Below, piece after piece: positions 33,982 to 43,318 of a DNA stretch of 64,000 nucleotides. Source of the stretch: Kineosphaera limosa NBRC 100340. Lineage in GTDB: Bacteria > Actinomycetota > Actinomycetes > Actinomycetales > Dermatophilaceae. The stretch is from contig NZ_BAHD01000003.1 in assembly GCF_000298215.1 (NCBI RefSeq), forward strand, positions 84,603 through 148,602, read 5' to 3'. Below the pieces are notes generated by a model. It had not been told where the DNA came from. It saw nothing but the letters and a program-made list of their open reading frames with translations, and made no database searches. The position numbers and the translations under genes were made by a program. The stretch's first letter is position 1. Each line of letters opens with the position of its first letter.

Positions 33982-35607
33982 ATGTCGACAGCAGCGCGGA
34001 CGCAGGAGAAGCCGAGCAAACTCGTGGGCGCTTTGAGCGCTCTGGAACGAGTGGGGAATCTGCTCCCGCACCCGTTCTGGTTGTTCGTCATCCTCGGTGG
34101 GATCGTGCTCGCCTTGAGTTCGGCGCTGAGCCGGTTGGGATTGAGCTCGGTCTCGCCAACGGACGGGGAGACCGTCGAGGTGGTGGACCTGCTCAACCAG
34201 GAGGGGATCCACCAGATCATCAGCGAGGCGGTGCCGAATTTCACGAGCTTCCCGCCGTTGGGCCTCATCATCATCGTCATGCTCGGCGTTGCGGTCGCCG
34301 AGTACACCGGACTCATCAGCGCGACGATCCGTCTGGTCGTCTCACGGGTCTCCCCGCGGTGGTTGACCTTCGTCCTGGCGCTCACCGGCGTGACCGGCTC
34401 GGTCGCCTCTGATGCGATTTACGTCGTTCTCATCCCCCTCGGCGCGGCCGCCTTCAAGGCGGTCGGGCGCAGTCCCGTGCTCGGCGCCGTCGTCGCCTTC
34501 GGGTCGGCCAGTGCGGGCTACAACGCCTCGCTGCTGATCACCGGCACCGACGCGATCCTCGCCGGCCTGTCGACCTCGGCCGCGCAGATCATCGACGAGA
34601 CCTACGTCGTTACCCCGGTCGCCAACTACTTCTTCGCCGCGGCCTCCGCGGTCTGGCTCGCGGCGCTGGTCACCCTCGTCACGGAGTTGTTGCTGACCAA
34701 GACCACCCGCACCATGGTCGATGACGAGGCGGTCGATGACGAGGCCGTGGATGACGAGGCAGTCGATGGCGACGCCGATGATCGCAAGGCGGCTTCGGCG
34801 GGGGAGCAGGGGGTCGTGGGTGACGGCGACGATGCTGCGGACCCCTTCGAGGTCTCGGCCGCAGAACGCCGCGGTCTGCGCTGGGCGGCGCTCACGGCTG
34901 TGCTCTGCTTCGCGGCCTACTTCGCGTTGCTGTTCTGGCCGGGTTCGATTCTGCGCGGCGAGACCGGGGCGCTCGACAGCCCGCTGCTAACGGACGTCGT
35001 GGTTCCCATCGCGCTCGTGTTCGGGCTCACGGGTGCCGTCTACGGCGTCACCACCGGCGCGATCACGAGCTTCGATGACGTGCCGAAAATGATGGGTAAG
35101 GGCATCGTCACCCTCGCTCCCGTGCTCGTGCTCTTCTTCGCGGCTGCCCAGTTCTTGGCCTACTTCCGCTGGTCCAACCTCGGGCAGATCATCTCCATCG
35201 AGGGCGCTGGCCTCTTGGAGGGCGCCGGGCTGCCGCCGCTCGTGCTATTCGCCGGGCTGGTGCTGCTCACCGCGTCGATCAACTTCTTCATCACCAGTGG
35301 TTCGGCCCAGTACGCCCTTATGGCGCCGGTGATCGTTCCCATGTTTATGTTGCTCGGCTATTCACCGGAGGTGACGCAAATGCTCTACCGGATGGGTGAC
35401 TCGCCGACCAACATTATTAGCCCGATGAGTCCCTACTTCGCGCTCGCGCTCGGATATGTGCAGCAGTACTACAGTAAGGCCGGGATCGGCACCCTGATCT
35501 CGCTGACACTGCCGATCTCCATGACGCTGCTCGTGGGCTGGTTCGCATTCTTCGCCCTCTGGTACACCATCGGACTGCCGCTCGGGCCCGGCGTCCCCGT
35601 CCGCTGA
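33982..35607 (+). CDS. AbgT family transporter (p-aminobenzoyl-glutamate/antimetabolite type)
   Basis: 541 aa from the ATG at 33982. The family opening ALERVGNLLPHPFWLFVILGG is clear, with about twelve helices or re-entrant loops; SDAIYVVLIPLGAAAFKAVGRSP, GYNASLLITGTDAILAGLSTSAAQ, and MGDSPTNIISPMSPYFAL are AbgT hallmarks. A long acidic cytosolic loop contains VDDEA three times, encoded by tandem 15-bp units (about 34718–34760). AbgT imports p-aminobenzoyl-glutamate, while MtrF-like members export sulfonamides. The peptidase gene 8 nt downstream favours import. Confidence 0.92.
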   Translation: MSTAARTQEKPSKLVGALSALERVGNLLPHPFWLFVILGGIVLALSSALSRLGLSSVSPTDGETVEVVDLLNQEGIHQIISEAVPNFTSFPPLGLIIIVMLGVAVAEYTGLISATIRLVVSRVSPRWLTFVLALTGVTGSVASDAIYVVLIPLGAAAFKAVGRSPVLGAVVAFGSASAGYNASLLITGTDAILAGLSTSAAQIIDETYVVTPVANYFFAAASAVWLAALVTLVTELLLTKTTRTMVDDEAVDDEAVDDEAVDGDADDRKAASAGEQGVVGDGDDAADPFEVSAAERRGLRWAALTAVLCFAAYFALLFWPGSILRGETGALDSPLLTDVVVPIALVFGLTGAVYGVTTGAITSFDDVPKMMGKGIVTLAPVLVLFFAAAQFLAYFRWSNLGQIISIEGAGLLEGAGLPPLVLFAGLVLLTASINFFITSGSAQYALMAPVIVPMFMLLGYSPEVTQMLYRMGDSPTNIISPMSPYFALALGYVQQYYSKAGIGTLISLTLPISMTLLVGWFAFFALWYTIGLPLGPGVPVR

Positions 35608-35615
35608 AAGGCGCT

Positions 35616-36773
35616 ATGACACACGCTGTCCGCTACCGCGACCTACTGACGACGAACGTCGAGGCGATGATCGATGATCTGCGGCGTCTCGTCCACGTCG
35701 AGACCCCCAGCGACCGACCCGACCTGCTCCGCGCGGGCTTGGCCGACATCGAGGACTACGTCACCACTCGCCTCGGGGCGCCGAGCCGTCGGCAGCGGCA
35801 CGACGGTGGTGCTCGGGGCGACGTCCTCGACCTGACGTGGGAGGGCACCGCCCCAGGTGCCGTTCTGTGCCTCGTGCACTACGACACGGTCTGGCCGGAG
35901 GGCACCGTCGACGACTGGCCGTTGACCCGCGACGGCGACATCCTCACCGGGCCAGGAGTGCTGGACATGAAGGCCGGGCTCGTCCAGACGGTCTGGATGC
36001 TGCTGGTGCTACGGGAGGTCGGGGAGCCGCATCCTGCCGTCCGGCTGCTGCTGACCGGCGACGAGGAGATCGGCTCGTCTGTCGGTCGGCCGCACATCGA
36101 GGCCGCCGCCGCCGATGCGCTCGTCACGCTCATCCCCGAGCCGAGTGCCGCGGGCGACGTGAAGCTGCAGCGCAAGGGAATGGTGTTCGCCGACCTGCAG
36201 GTGCACGGAGTGGAGTCGCACGCCGGCCTCGACCCCGACGCCGGAGCGTCGGCGATCACCGAACTCGCCGCTCTCATACCCCAGATCAACGCCCTCGCCG
36301 ACCGAGAGCGGGAGACGACCGTCAACGTCGGCGTCATCCGCGGCGGGTCGGGGCGCAACGTGGTTGCCGGCGTCGCCTCCTGCGAGGTGGACATCCGCAT
36401 TCAGGACCCCGCGGAGGAGGACCGGATGGTGGCGGCCTTGGAGGCACTGACGGTCACCGATCCGCGCTGCAGCCTGGAGGTGATCGTCGAGCGCAATCGG
36501 CCACCGATGAACCCGACGGCGCACTCGCAAGGCTTGTTGACTCTGCTGCGAACGGCGGCCGCAGACCTGGACGAGACCGTCGACTCCCGCGCGGTCGGCG
36601 GGGCCAGCGACGGTAATTTCGTCAGCGCGCTCGGGCTGCCGGTGATCGATGGAATCGGGGGTATCGGAGCGGGTCCGCACGCGCGTCATGAGCACATCAC
36701 AGTAAAGGGGCTATCCCGACAAACTGCTCTCATGGCGGCGGTCGCTGAACAACTCGGCGCGGCCCATCGGTAA
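35616..36773 (+). CDS. M20 family metallopeptidase, glutamate carboxypeptidase (CPG2-like)
   Basis: 385 aa, 8 nt after abgT. Zinc-binding sites: LVHYDTVWPEGT (His, Asp), GVLDMKAGLVQT (bridging Asp), LLLTGDEEIGSS (catalytic Glu pair) and IGAGPHARHEHI (C-terminal His). The dimerisation lid domain contains HGVESHAGLDPDAGASAI. CPG2-type enzymes remove glutamate from folates and p-aminobenzoyl-glutamate. With AbgT this would make a salvage unit delivering p-aminobenzoate and glutamate. No signal peptide, so it acts in the cytosol. Confidence 0.9.
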   Translation: MTHAVRYRDLLTTNVEAMIDDLRRLVHVETPSDRPDLLRAGLADIEDYVTTRLGAPSRRQRHDGGARGDVLDLTWEGTAPGAVLCLVHYDTVWPEGTVDDWPLTRDGDILTGPGVLDMKAGLVQTVWMLLVLREVGEPHPAVRLLLTGDEEIGSSVGRPHIEAAAADALVTLIPEPSAAGDVKLQRKGMVFADLQVHGVESHAGLDPDAGASAITELAALIPQINALADRERETTVNVGVIRGGSGRNVVAGVASCEVDIRIQDPAEEDRMVAALEALTVTDPRCSLEVIVERNRPPMNPTAHSQGLLTLLRTAAADLDETVDSRAVGGASDGNFVSALGLPVIDGIGGIGAGPHARHEHITVKGLSRQTALMAAVAEQLGAAHR

Positions 36774-36926
36774 CACGTCGGGCAAGTTCTACAAAGAAGT
36801 GATTGGAGTCTATGGCGGGGCCTAAGTCCTTGCCTTCTCGTTAGCAGCCCTTCGACAGTGCGCGCTGGACTAGGTTCGTTCGGTGGGCAAGTCCGCCCAC
36901 AGTTGCGTGAGTCAAAGGGGATCAGC

Positions 36927-38375
36927 GTGGGAGACACTCGGTGGGAGACGGATCTGCTCGGACGCAAGGCGGTGCCCGCTGATGCGTATTACGGCGTGCA
37001 CACGGTGCGCGCCGTCGAGAATTTCCCGATCTCCGGGCGGACTATCAGTGAGGTGCCGGCGATGGTGCGCGGCATGGTGATGGTCAAGAAGGCCACCGCG
37101 CTGACCAACAAGGCCCTCGGGGCGCTCCCGGCCGACGTCGCCGACGCCATCGTCTGGGCCTGCGATCAGGTGCTCGAGCACGGCCGCTGCGCCGACCAGT
37201 TCCCGGTCGACGTCTTTCAGGGTGGGGCCGGCACGTCGCTGAACATGAACACCAATGAGGTCATCGCCAACCTCGCCCTCGAGCACCTCGGCCACCCCAA
37301 GGGCTCCTACGACGTCGTCAACCCGAACGACCACGTCAACCGCAGCCAGTCGACCAACGACGCCTACCCCTGCGGGTTCCGCCTCGCCGTCGACGAGATG
37401 GTCGCCGGCCTCGAGAAGGCCCTCACCGAACTCGCCGACGCCTTCCACACAAAGGGCGAGGAGTCCACCGACGTCCTGAAGATGGGCCGCACTCAGCTGC
37501 AGGACGCCGTGCCCATGACCCTCGGGCAGGAGTTCAGCGCCTTCGGCATCACGCTGGGGGAGGAGCTGCGCCACCTGGAGACCGCGCGCCACCTGCTCCT
37601 GGAGATGAACCTCGGCGCCACCGCCATCGGCACCGGCCTCAATACGCCGCCCGGGTACGCGCCCCTCGCGGTCACCAACCTCGCGCGCGTCAGCGGACGC
37701 CCCTGCATCCCCGCCCCGAACCTCATCGAGGCCACGAGCGACTGCGGCGCCTACGTGATGACCCACGCCGCCCTCAAGCGGCTCTCGATGAAGCTGTCGA
37801 AGATCTGCAACGACCTGCGGCTGCTTTCCTCCGGCCCGCGGGCGGGCCTCAACGAGATCAACCTCCCGGAGGTGCAGGCCGGCTCGTCGATCATGCCCGC
37901 CAAGGTCAACCCCGTGATTCCCGAGGTCGTCAACCAGGTGTGCTTCAAGGTCATCGGCAACGACGTCACCGTGACGATGGGCGCGGAGGCCGGGCAGTTG
38001 CAGCTCAACGTCATGGAGCCGGTGATCGCGCAGTCGCTGTTCGAGTCGATCACGCTGCTCACCCGCGCCTGCGACGTGCTGCGCACGAAGTGTGTCGACG
38101 GCATCACCGCCAACAAGGAGGTGTGCCTGGGGTACGTCACGAACTCCATCGGCGTCATCACCTACCTCAACGACTACATCGGTCACGAGGCGGGCGACGA
38201 GATCGGCAAGGAGGCGGCGCGCACCGGCCGCGGGGTCCGTGAGCTCGTCCTCGAGCGGGGCCTGATGGAGGCGGAGATGCTCGATCGGCTGCTCTCGCTG
38301 GAGAACCTCATGAACCCCGGCTACGTGCCCACCACGTCTGACGAGGTGGCCTCCGACCCGAAGGCCGCACGTTGA
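36927..38375 (+). CDS. aspA: Aspartate ammonia-lyase
   Basis: 482 aa from the GTG at 36927 with AAAGGGG upstream; longer in-frame starts lack homology. [24 protein letters not shown] is the aspartase opening, [16 protein letters not shown] and [13 protein letters not shown] follow, and [15 protein letters not shown] is the fumarase/aspartase superfamily signature with the catalytic Ser loop. [18 protein letters not shown] also fits aspartase. It deaminates aspartate to fumarate. The next gene is a C4-dicarboxylate antiporter overlapping by 4 nt. Confidence 0.95.
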   Translation: MGDTRWETDLLGRKAVPADAYYGVHTVRAVENFPISGRTISEVPAMVRGMVMVKKATALTNKALGALPADVADAIVWACDQVLEHGRCADQFPVDVFQGGAGTSLNMNTNEVIANLALEHLGHPKGSYDVVNPNDHVNRSQSTNDAYPCGFRLAVDEMVAGLEKALTELADAFHTKGEESTDVLKMGRTQLQDAVPMTLGQEFSAFGITLGEELRHLETARHLLLEMNLGATAIGTGLNTPPGYAPLAVTNLARVSGRPCIPAPNLIEATSDCGAYVMTHAALKRLSMKLSKICNDLRLLSSGPRAGLNEINLPEVQAGSSIMPAKVNPVIPEVVNQVCFKVIGNDVTVTMGAEAGQLQLNVMEPVIAQSLFESITLLTRACDVLRTKCVDGITANKEVCLGYVTNSIGVITYLNDYIGHEAGDEIGKEAARTGRGVRELVLERGLMEAEMLDRLLSLENLMNPGYVPTTSDEVASDPKAAR

Positions 38376-39685
38376 TCTGGATACATCTGCTCGTCGTTCT
38401 CGCGGCGATCTTCCTCGGTGCCCGCCTGGGCGGCATCGCCATCGGCTTCGCCGGCGGCCTCGGCGTGCTTGTTCTCGCCGTTCTGGGCCTGACCCCAGGT
38501 GACATGCCGCTCGACGTCATCTCCATCATCATGTCGGTGATCTGCGCGATCGCCGCCATGCAGGTGGCCGGTGGCATGGACTACCTGGTCGACCTCGCCG
38601 AGCGCATCCTGCGCCGCAACCCCAAGCACCTGAACTTCCTCGCGCCGATCATCACGTATCTCATGACGCTCATGGCCGGCACGGGACACACGGCATTCTC
38701 GACGATGCCGGTGATCACCGAGGTCGCCAAGGAGAACGACATCCGGCCGTCGCGGCCGTTGTCGGTCGCGGTCGTGGCTTCCCAGATCGCCATCACGGCG
38801 TCTCCGATTTCGGCGGCGGTCGTGTATTTCTCCTCGGTGCTCGAACCGCTCGGGGTGGGCTATCTCGACCTGTTGGGCGTGGCGATTCCGTCGACGTTCA
38901 TTGCGTGCATGCTTACTGCGCTCGTCATGACGCTCATCGACCGGGCCAACCCCAACAGTCCACTGTCGAAGGACCCCGTCTATCAGGATCGGCTGGCGCG
39001 CGGTGTCGTCTCACTGCGCGGCGAGCAGCGCCGCGAACTCAAGCCACAGGCTCGGGCGTCGGTGCTGGTGTTCCTGGTGGGACTGGTGGCGGTCATGGGG
39101 TATGCGACGGCCATCTCCGACCGGGTCGGGCTCATCGAAGACCCGGTCATGGGTCGCGATCAGGCGATCATCGCGTTCATGCTGACGATCGCCGCCGTGA
39201 CGGTGCTGCTGGCGCGCATCGCGCCGAGCGACATCCTCTCGGCGTCGACCTTCAAGTCGGGCATGAGCGCCTCGATCTGCGTGCTGGGCGTCGCCTGGCT
39301 GGGCACGACCTTCGTGCAGGCCTACACCGACGACATCGAGCGTGCGGCCGGCGGCCTGCTGACCGACTTCCCGTGGCTGCTGGCGGTCGTGCTGTTCTTC
39401 GCCGCGGCGCTGCTGTACTCGCAGGCGGCGACCACCAAGGCGCTCATGCCGACGGCCCTGGCCCTCGGAGTGGCCCCGGGGGCGGCCGTGGCGGCGTTCC
39501 CTGCGGTGTCGGCGCTGTTCGTGTTGCCGACCTACCCGACGCTGCTCGCGGCGGTGGAGATGGATGACACGGGGAGTACCCGTATCGGCAAGGCGGTCTT
39601 CAACCACCCGTTCCTGGTACCGGGGGTTCTGACGATCGCCTTCGCGGTGATCCTCGGCTTCCTCTTCGGCGCCCTCATCATTTGA
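38372..39685 (+). CDS. Anaerobic C4-dicarboxylate transporter, DcuA/DcuB family
   Basis: 437 aa from a TTG that overlaps the aspA stop (TTGATC). It has about ten to twelve helices. [65 protein letters not shown] (conserved Dcu loop), and [22 protein letters not shown] are family-specific. In enteric bacteria Dcu exchanges aspartate or fumarate for succinate under anaerobiosis. Coupling with aspA suggests aspartate import, deamination to fumarate and use as respiratory acceptor or carbon source. Confidence 0.93.
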   Translation: MIWIHLLVVLAAIFLGARLGGIAIGFAGGLGVLVLAVLGLTPGDMPLDVISIIMSVICAIAAMQVAGGMDYLVDLAERILRRNPKHLNFLAPIITYLMTLMAGTGHTAFSTMPVITEVAKENDIRPSRPLSVAVVASQIAITASPISAAVVYFSSVLEPLGVGYLDLLGVAIPSTFIACMLTALVMTLIDRANPNSPLSKDPVYQDRLARGVVSLRGEQRRELKPQARASVLVFLVGLVAVMGYATAISDRVGLIEDPVMGRDQAIIAFMLTIAAVTVLLARIAPSDILSASTFKSGMSASICVLGVAWLGTTFVQAYTDDIERAAGGLLTDFPWLLAVVLFFAAALLYSQAATTKALMPTALALGVAPGAAVAAFPAVSALFVLPTYPTLLAAVEMDDTGSTRIGKAVFNHPFLVPGVLTIAFAVILGFLFGALII

Positions 39686-39722
39686 GGGTGAGTAGCTGTC
39701 GGGGACGGAGGTAAGGCTGGTG

Positions 39723-39770
39723 CGCGCCGGGCAGGCGGGACATGATGGGGGTTCCGCGCCGCCCGGCGCG
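39723..39770 (+). promoter_or_regulatory. Hairpin between dcu and the SBP56 gene
   Basis: CGCGCCGGGC (39723–39732) pairs with GCCCGGCGCG (39761–39770) around a 28-nt loop. It could end the aspA–dcu transcript or structure the leader of the next gene. Confidence 0.5.
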
Positions 39771-39797
39771 TTGCGGTAACGGCGTGCAGGAGCAGCG

Positions 39798-41207
39798 ATG
39801 ACGACCTTCCGACCGGACCCCACCTTCTACCCCTCGCCGAGCATGGCCATGGAGGCGCCGCCCGAGCGGTACGGCTATGTCGCGACGTTCTGGCGCGACG
39901 AGGGTGAGCCGCAGAAAGACGCGGTGGCTGCCGTCGACCTCGACCCGAACTCCCCGACGTACAGCCAGGTCGTGGGCTGGTGCGAGATGCCGAACGTCGG
40001 CGACGAGCTGCACCACCACGGGTGGAACGCCTGCAGTAGCGCGCTGTGCCCGAGCAACCCCCACCCGCACGTTGAGCGGCGGCACCTGCTGTTCATGGGG
40101 CTGCGCTCCAGCCGCATCCACTTCGTCGACGTCAAGAAAGACCCGAAGAACCCGAGCATCGCCAAGATCATCGAGCCGCAGGAGTACAAGGCCAAGTCCG
40201 GCTACAGCCGACCGCACACTGCTCACTGCGGTCCGGAGGGCATCTACGTCACCAATCTGGGTGCCGCCGACGGCGACGAGGGCCCGGGCGGCATCGCCCT
40301 GCTCGACCACGACACGTACGAGGTCATCGGCACCTGGGAGAAAGATCGCGGCGACCAGTACCTGGCGTACGACTTCTGGTGGCACATCAATCACGACGTG
40401 ATGATCACCAGCGAGTGGGGCACGCCGCGCCAGATCGAGAACGGGATCATCCCCGAAGAGCTGCTGGCCAACAAGTACGGCCACAAGCTGCACTTCTTCG
40501 ACATGAAGAAGCGCCGCAACATCCAGACCATCGATCTGGGGGAGCAGTACCAGATGACGCTGGAGCTGCGGCCCGCGCACGACCCCGCCAAGGAGTACGG
40601 CTTCGTCGGGATCGTCATTTCGACGGAGGATCTTTCGGGGTCGATCTGGTGCTGGTATCGCGACGGGGAAGAGTTCGCGATCAAGAAGGTCTTCGACATC
40701 CCCGCCGAGCCGTGCGACGACGTCGACCTGCTGCCGAACCTGCTCAAGGGGTTCGGTGCGGTGCCGGCGCTCATCACCGACATCGACCTGACCGTCGACG
40801 ACAAGTACCTGTTCGTCTCCTGCTTCGGGCAGGGCCGCTCGATCATGCTCGACGTCTCCGACCCGCTGAACGTCACGCAGGTCGGCGAGATCCGCGTCGG
40901 CGGCATCGCGACCCGCGCCCCGCATCCCAGCCGGCCCGACGTGCCGCTGCTCGGGGCGCCGCAGATGGTCGAGATCAGCCGCGACGGTAAGCGCGTGTAC
41001 TGGACCAACAGCCTCTACGGCGCCTGGGACGACCAGTTCTACCCCGACGGCGTGGGCGCCTGGATGGTCAAGGCGAATATCGCCGACGGCACCATGACCC
41101 TCGACCCCGACTTCTTTGTGGGGCAGGGGCAGTTCCGCGGCAACCGGGTGCATCAGGTGCACCTGGAAGGTGGCGACGCGTCCAGCGACAGCTACTGCTT
41201 CAGCTGA
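39798..41207 (+). CDS. SBP56 family protein, probable methanethiol oxidase
   Basis: 469 aa, full length for the selenium-binding-protein-1/SBP56 family. Conserved DELHHHGWNACSSALC, RRHLLFMGLRSSRIH, SRPHTAHCGPEGIY, WWHINHDVMITSEWGTP and YCFS at the end. Family members in bacteria and humans are copper-dependent methanethiol oxidases producing H2S, H2O2 and formaldehyde; the His-rich and Cys motifs would bind the metal. ATG preceded by CAGGAGCAG. Bacterial MtoX is often periplasmic, but no signal peptide is seen here, so it is likely cytosolic. Confidence 0.9.
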   Translation: MTTFRPDPTFYPSPSMAMEAPPERYGYVATFWRDEGEPQKDAVAAVDLDPNSPTYSQVVGWCEMPNVGDELHHHGWNACSSALCPSNPHPHVERRHLLFMGLRSSRIHFVDVKKDPKNPSIAKIIEPQEYKAKSGYSRPHTAHCGPEGIYVTNLGAADGDEGPGGIALLDHDTYEVIGTWEKDRGDQYLAYDFWWHINHDVMITSEWGTPRQIENGIIPEELLANKYGHKLHFFDMKKRRNIQTIDLGEQYQMTLELRPAHDPAKEYGFVGIVISTEDLSGSIWCWYRDGEEFAIKKVFDIPAEPCDDVDLLPNLLKGFGAVPALITDIDLTVDDKYLFVSCFGQGRSIMLDVSDPLNVTQVGEIRVGGIATRAPHPSRPDVPLLGAPQMVEISRDGKRVYWTNSLYGAWDDQFYPDGVGAWMVKANIADGTMTLDPDFFVGQGQFRGNRVHQVHLEGGDASSDSYCFS

Positions 41208-41262
41208 TGCCGGTCACCGCTGCGCGGACCACCGTGGTGCCGGGGCCCCAGGTCTGCTCGAC

Positions 41263-41931
41263 GTGACGCTGCCCCTGCACGGCGGGATGCCGTCGGGTCA
41301 CGCGGGCCTGGATGCCGGGATGCTGCTGGCGGCGGCGGGGCTCGGGGTGTTTCACGGCATCAACCCGGGGATGGGTTGGCTGTTCGCGGTGTCGTACGGG
41401 TTGCAGGAGAAGAGCGCCCGGGCGATTCTGCGCACGCTGGTGCCGATCACGATTGGGCACGAGGCGTCGGTGTTGCCGATGGCGTTGGCGATCACGGTGT
41501 TCGCCTCCCAGGTCACGCGGGCGGTGACCCTGGGGGTCTTCTCGGTGGGCCTCGTTGCGTTCGGTATCTGGTTGCTGCTGCGCCGCCGGCACTTCCGGTG
41601 GGTCGGCATGCGGCTGTCGGTGTGGGAGTTGGCGTGGTGGTCGTTCCTCATGTCGACGGTTACCGGTGCGGGCCTGATGTTGGCGCCGGTGTTGCTGAGC
41701 GCCCCGGCGGAGTCGATGCTGGAGCACACGCTCGCAAGTGCTCTGTGGGCGGCGGTGGTCGTCGCGGTGGTCCACGCGCTGGCGATGATGGTCACCGCCG
41801 GCGTCGTCGCCCTGCTGGTGTACCGGGTCGTCGGTCTGCGCATCCTGCGTTCTGCGTGGATCAACCTCGACAAGATTTGGGCCGCGGCCTTCATCCTGGC
41901 CGGCCTCTTCGTGTGGCTCGGCCATGGCTAG
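41263..41931 (+). CDS. Integral membrane protein next to the methanethiol oxidase gene
   Basis: 222 aa if the GTG at 41263 is used (ATG at 41287 is an alternative). About six helices: LLLAAAGLGVFHGINPGMGWLFAVSYG, then an Arg-rich RRRHFRW loop, and a C-terminal WINLDKIWAAAFILAGLFVWLG. The 'FHGINPGMGW' and the later GHEASV are reminiscent of His-containing motifs in nickel/cobalt- and sulfite-exporter-like membrane families, but the match is weak. It starts 56 nt after the SBP56 gene and is probably co-transcribed, so metal supply or transport of a sulfur compound is a reasonable but unproven role. Confidence 0.6.
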   Translation: MTLPLHGGMPSGHAGLDAGMLLAAAGLGVFHGINPGMGWLFAVSYGLQEKSARAILRTLVPITIGHEASVLPMALAITVFASQVTRAVTLGVFSVGLVAFGIWLLLRRRHFRWVGMRLSVWELAWWSFLMSTVTGAGLMLAPVLLSAPAESMLEHTLASALWAAVVVAVVHALAMMVTAGVVALLVYRVVGLRILRSAWINLDKIWAAAFILAGLFVWLGHG

Positions 41932-42080
41932 CCGCGCCGCGGCGTGACGAGGCCTGACTGGAGACATCGCTAACGGCTACGCGCCGCTCGGCGGGTCGTC
42001 CGGGCGTCTCCGCTCGACTTGCCCATGGTCCGCGGTCCCCATTCGGAGCGCACTGCTGGCCCAAGCGTCAAACTGTCAGC

Positions 42081-42086
42081 TATAGT
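42081..42086 (+). promoter_or_regulatory. −10 element of the toxin–antitoxin operon (leaderless)
   Basis: TATAGT, a near-consensus −10, lies 6 nt before the toxin ATG at 42093. No Shine–Dalgarno sequence fits in between, so the mRNA probably starts at the ATG. The sequence CGACATATG around the start is partly palindromic. Confidence 0.5.
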
Positions 42087-42092
42087 CGACAT

Positions 42093-42410
42093 ATGTATGA
42101 GGTCATCAGCACCGATGACTTCAGCCGATGGCTTCGACGACTCAAGGACCGTGCAGCAAGGCTGCGGATCGTTGACCGCCTCGACAGACTGGGCGCTGGC
42201 AACGCGGGGAACGCCAAGCAGGTCGGTCATGGCGTGTGGGAACTACGGATGATGTTCGGTCCCGGCTACCGCATCTACTACCTGCACGACGGTCCGCGTC
42301 TCGTTCTGCTGCTGTGCGGGGGCGACAAGGCCACGCAGCAACGAGACGTCGAGCGAGCATATCGCCTCGCCGAAGAGTACCGATCTGAGAAGGGAGCGCA
42401 CGATGACTAG
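42093..42410 (+). CDS. Type II toxin, RelE/ParE (HigB-like, addiction-module killer) family
   Basis: 105 aa. The pattern FSRWLRRLKDRAARLRIVDRLDRLGAGNAGNAKQVGHGVWELRMMFGPGYRIYY (quoted here as FSRWLRRLKDRAARLRI, GNAKQVGHGVWELRM and GPGYRIYY) is characteristic of the phage-derived Gp49-like/HigB killer proteins; LVLLLCGGDKATQQRDVERA closes the domain. Toxin precedes antitoxin, as in higBA. Predicted ribosome-dependent mRNase. Confidence 0.88.
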   Translation: MYEVISTDDFSRWLRRLKDRAARLRIVDRLDRLGAGNAGNAKQVGHGVWELRMMFGPGYRIYYLHDGPRLVLLLCGGDKATQQRDVERAYRLAEEYRSEKGAHDD

Positions 42411-42699
42411 CGCGAAATACACCCGTTTCGATGCCGCCGACTACCTCGAGGATCTCGACGATGTCGCTGCCTATCTCGAGATCGCCCTGGAGCAATCTGA
42501 CGAGGATCCGAGTGCGGTTCCACGGGCTCTGGGGGTTATCGCCCGATCACAGAACATGAGCGAGCTCGCTCGTCGAGTGGGAATGAGCCGCGATGGCCTC
42601 TACAAGGCTCTCTCTGCTGACGGCAATCCCACCTGGTCAACCATCCTCAAGGTCACTCACGCCCTCGGCCTCCGATTCGAGTTGCACACTGTCGCCTGA
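42403..42699 (+). CDS. Antitoxin with HTH domain, addiction-module antidote family
   Basis: 98 aa, overlapping the toxin gene by 8 nt. FDAADYLEDLDDVAAYLEIALEQ is the family's N-terminal helix pair; MSELARRVGMSRDGLYKALSADGNPTWSTILKVTHALGLRF is an XRE-like HTH (split here as SELARRVGMSRDGLYKAL and PTWSTILKVTHALG). It neutralises the toxin and probably represses the operon. Confidence 0.9.
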   Translation: MTSAKYTRFDAADYLEDLDDVAAYLEIALEQSDEDPSAVPRALGVIARSQNMSELARRVGMSRDGLYKALSADGNPTWSTILKVTHALGLRFELHTVA

Positions 42700-43312
42700 C
42701 AATCGACAAGCCCGGTTGATGAGAATGGACAGGGCGTCGGCCTCCGCCTGTAGCTTTCGTTGTCCGTGGTGGTGGACAATGACAGGAGCGTGGCAGGCCC
42801 TCTGGCCAGGGTGCGGTGAGTGTTCCGCGGTCCCGAAGGCTCTGCAGCGATGGCAGCAGGTGGGGTGACCAAGTTTCGGGTTGGCGGACGGCTTGCGTGG
42901 TGGCGGCGCGTCTGCGGGTCATGCAGGTTCTCAGGCCATGTCGGTCGGCACTGGCGGCCAAGGCGGCGATCACCCGAGCGTCGTCGGGGTGGCGGTCGAG
43001 CACGATCTGAATCATGTTGCCGACGGAATCGTCGAGGGAGTCTGTGTTGAAGCGAGAGATCTTGTCGCGGCGGTAACCGTCGATCACCTGACAAACCACA
43101 GGGTCACCAGAGTCGATCATTTCCTCGACGTCTTTGATGAAAGCTCTCAGGCGTCGCAGGTCGGGAATGTCGGCGAGGTACCGGAGGGCGGCGCGCCGTC
43201 CGGGGTCAAGGGGTCGCCCCCGGTGGAGGTCCAAGACGGCGCCGATGCGGTGCGCGGCCGCGGCGGAGGCGACGGCCGCGGCCCACGAGGCGGCCTCGGC
43301 CACGAGGTCCAC
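42653..43312 (-). CDS. Uncertain ORF, unknown protein or remnant
   Basis: From a GTG at 43312 the minus strand stays open for 219 codons. The first 120 or so residues look protein-like and are AT-richer than the surroundings: LRRLRAFIKDVEEMIDSG, then GYRRDKISRFNTDSL and VGNMIQIVLDRHPDDARVI. The last 90 residues do not, and the frame overlaps the antitoxin gene end, so the true gene may be truncated. No family recognised. It abuts the histidine-kinase remnant on the other strand within a few bases. Confidence 0.3.
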   Translation of the reverse strand: MDLVAEAASWAAAVASAAAAHRIGAVLDLHRGRPLDPGRRAALRYLADIPDLRRLRAFIKDVEEMIDSGDPVVCQVIDGYRRDKISRFNTDSLDDSVGNMIQIVLDRHPDDARVIAALAASADRHGLRTCMTRRRAATTQAVRQPETWSPHLLPSLQSLRDRGTLTAPWPEGLPRSCHCPPPRTTKATGGGRRPVHSHQPGLSIVRRQCATRIGGRGRE

Positions 43313-43318
43313 ACTGAG

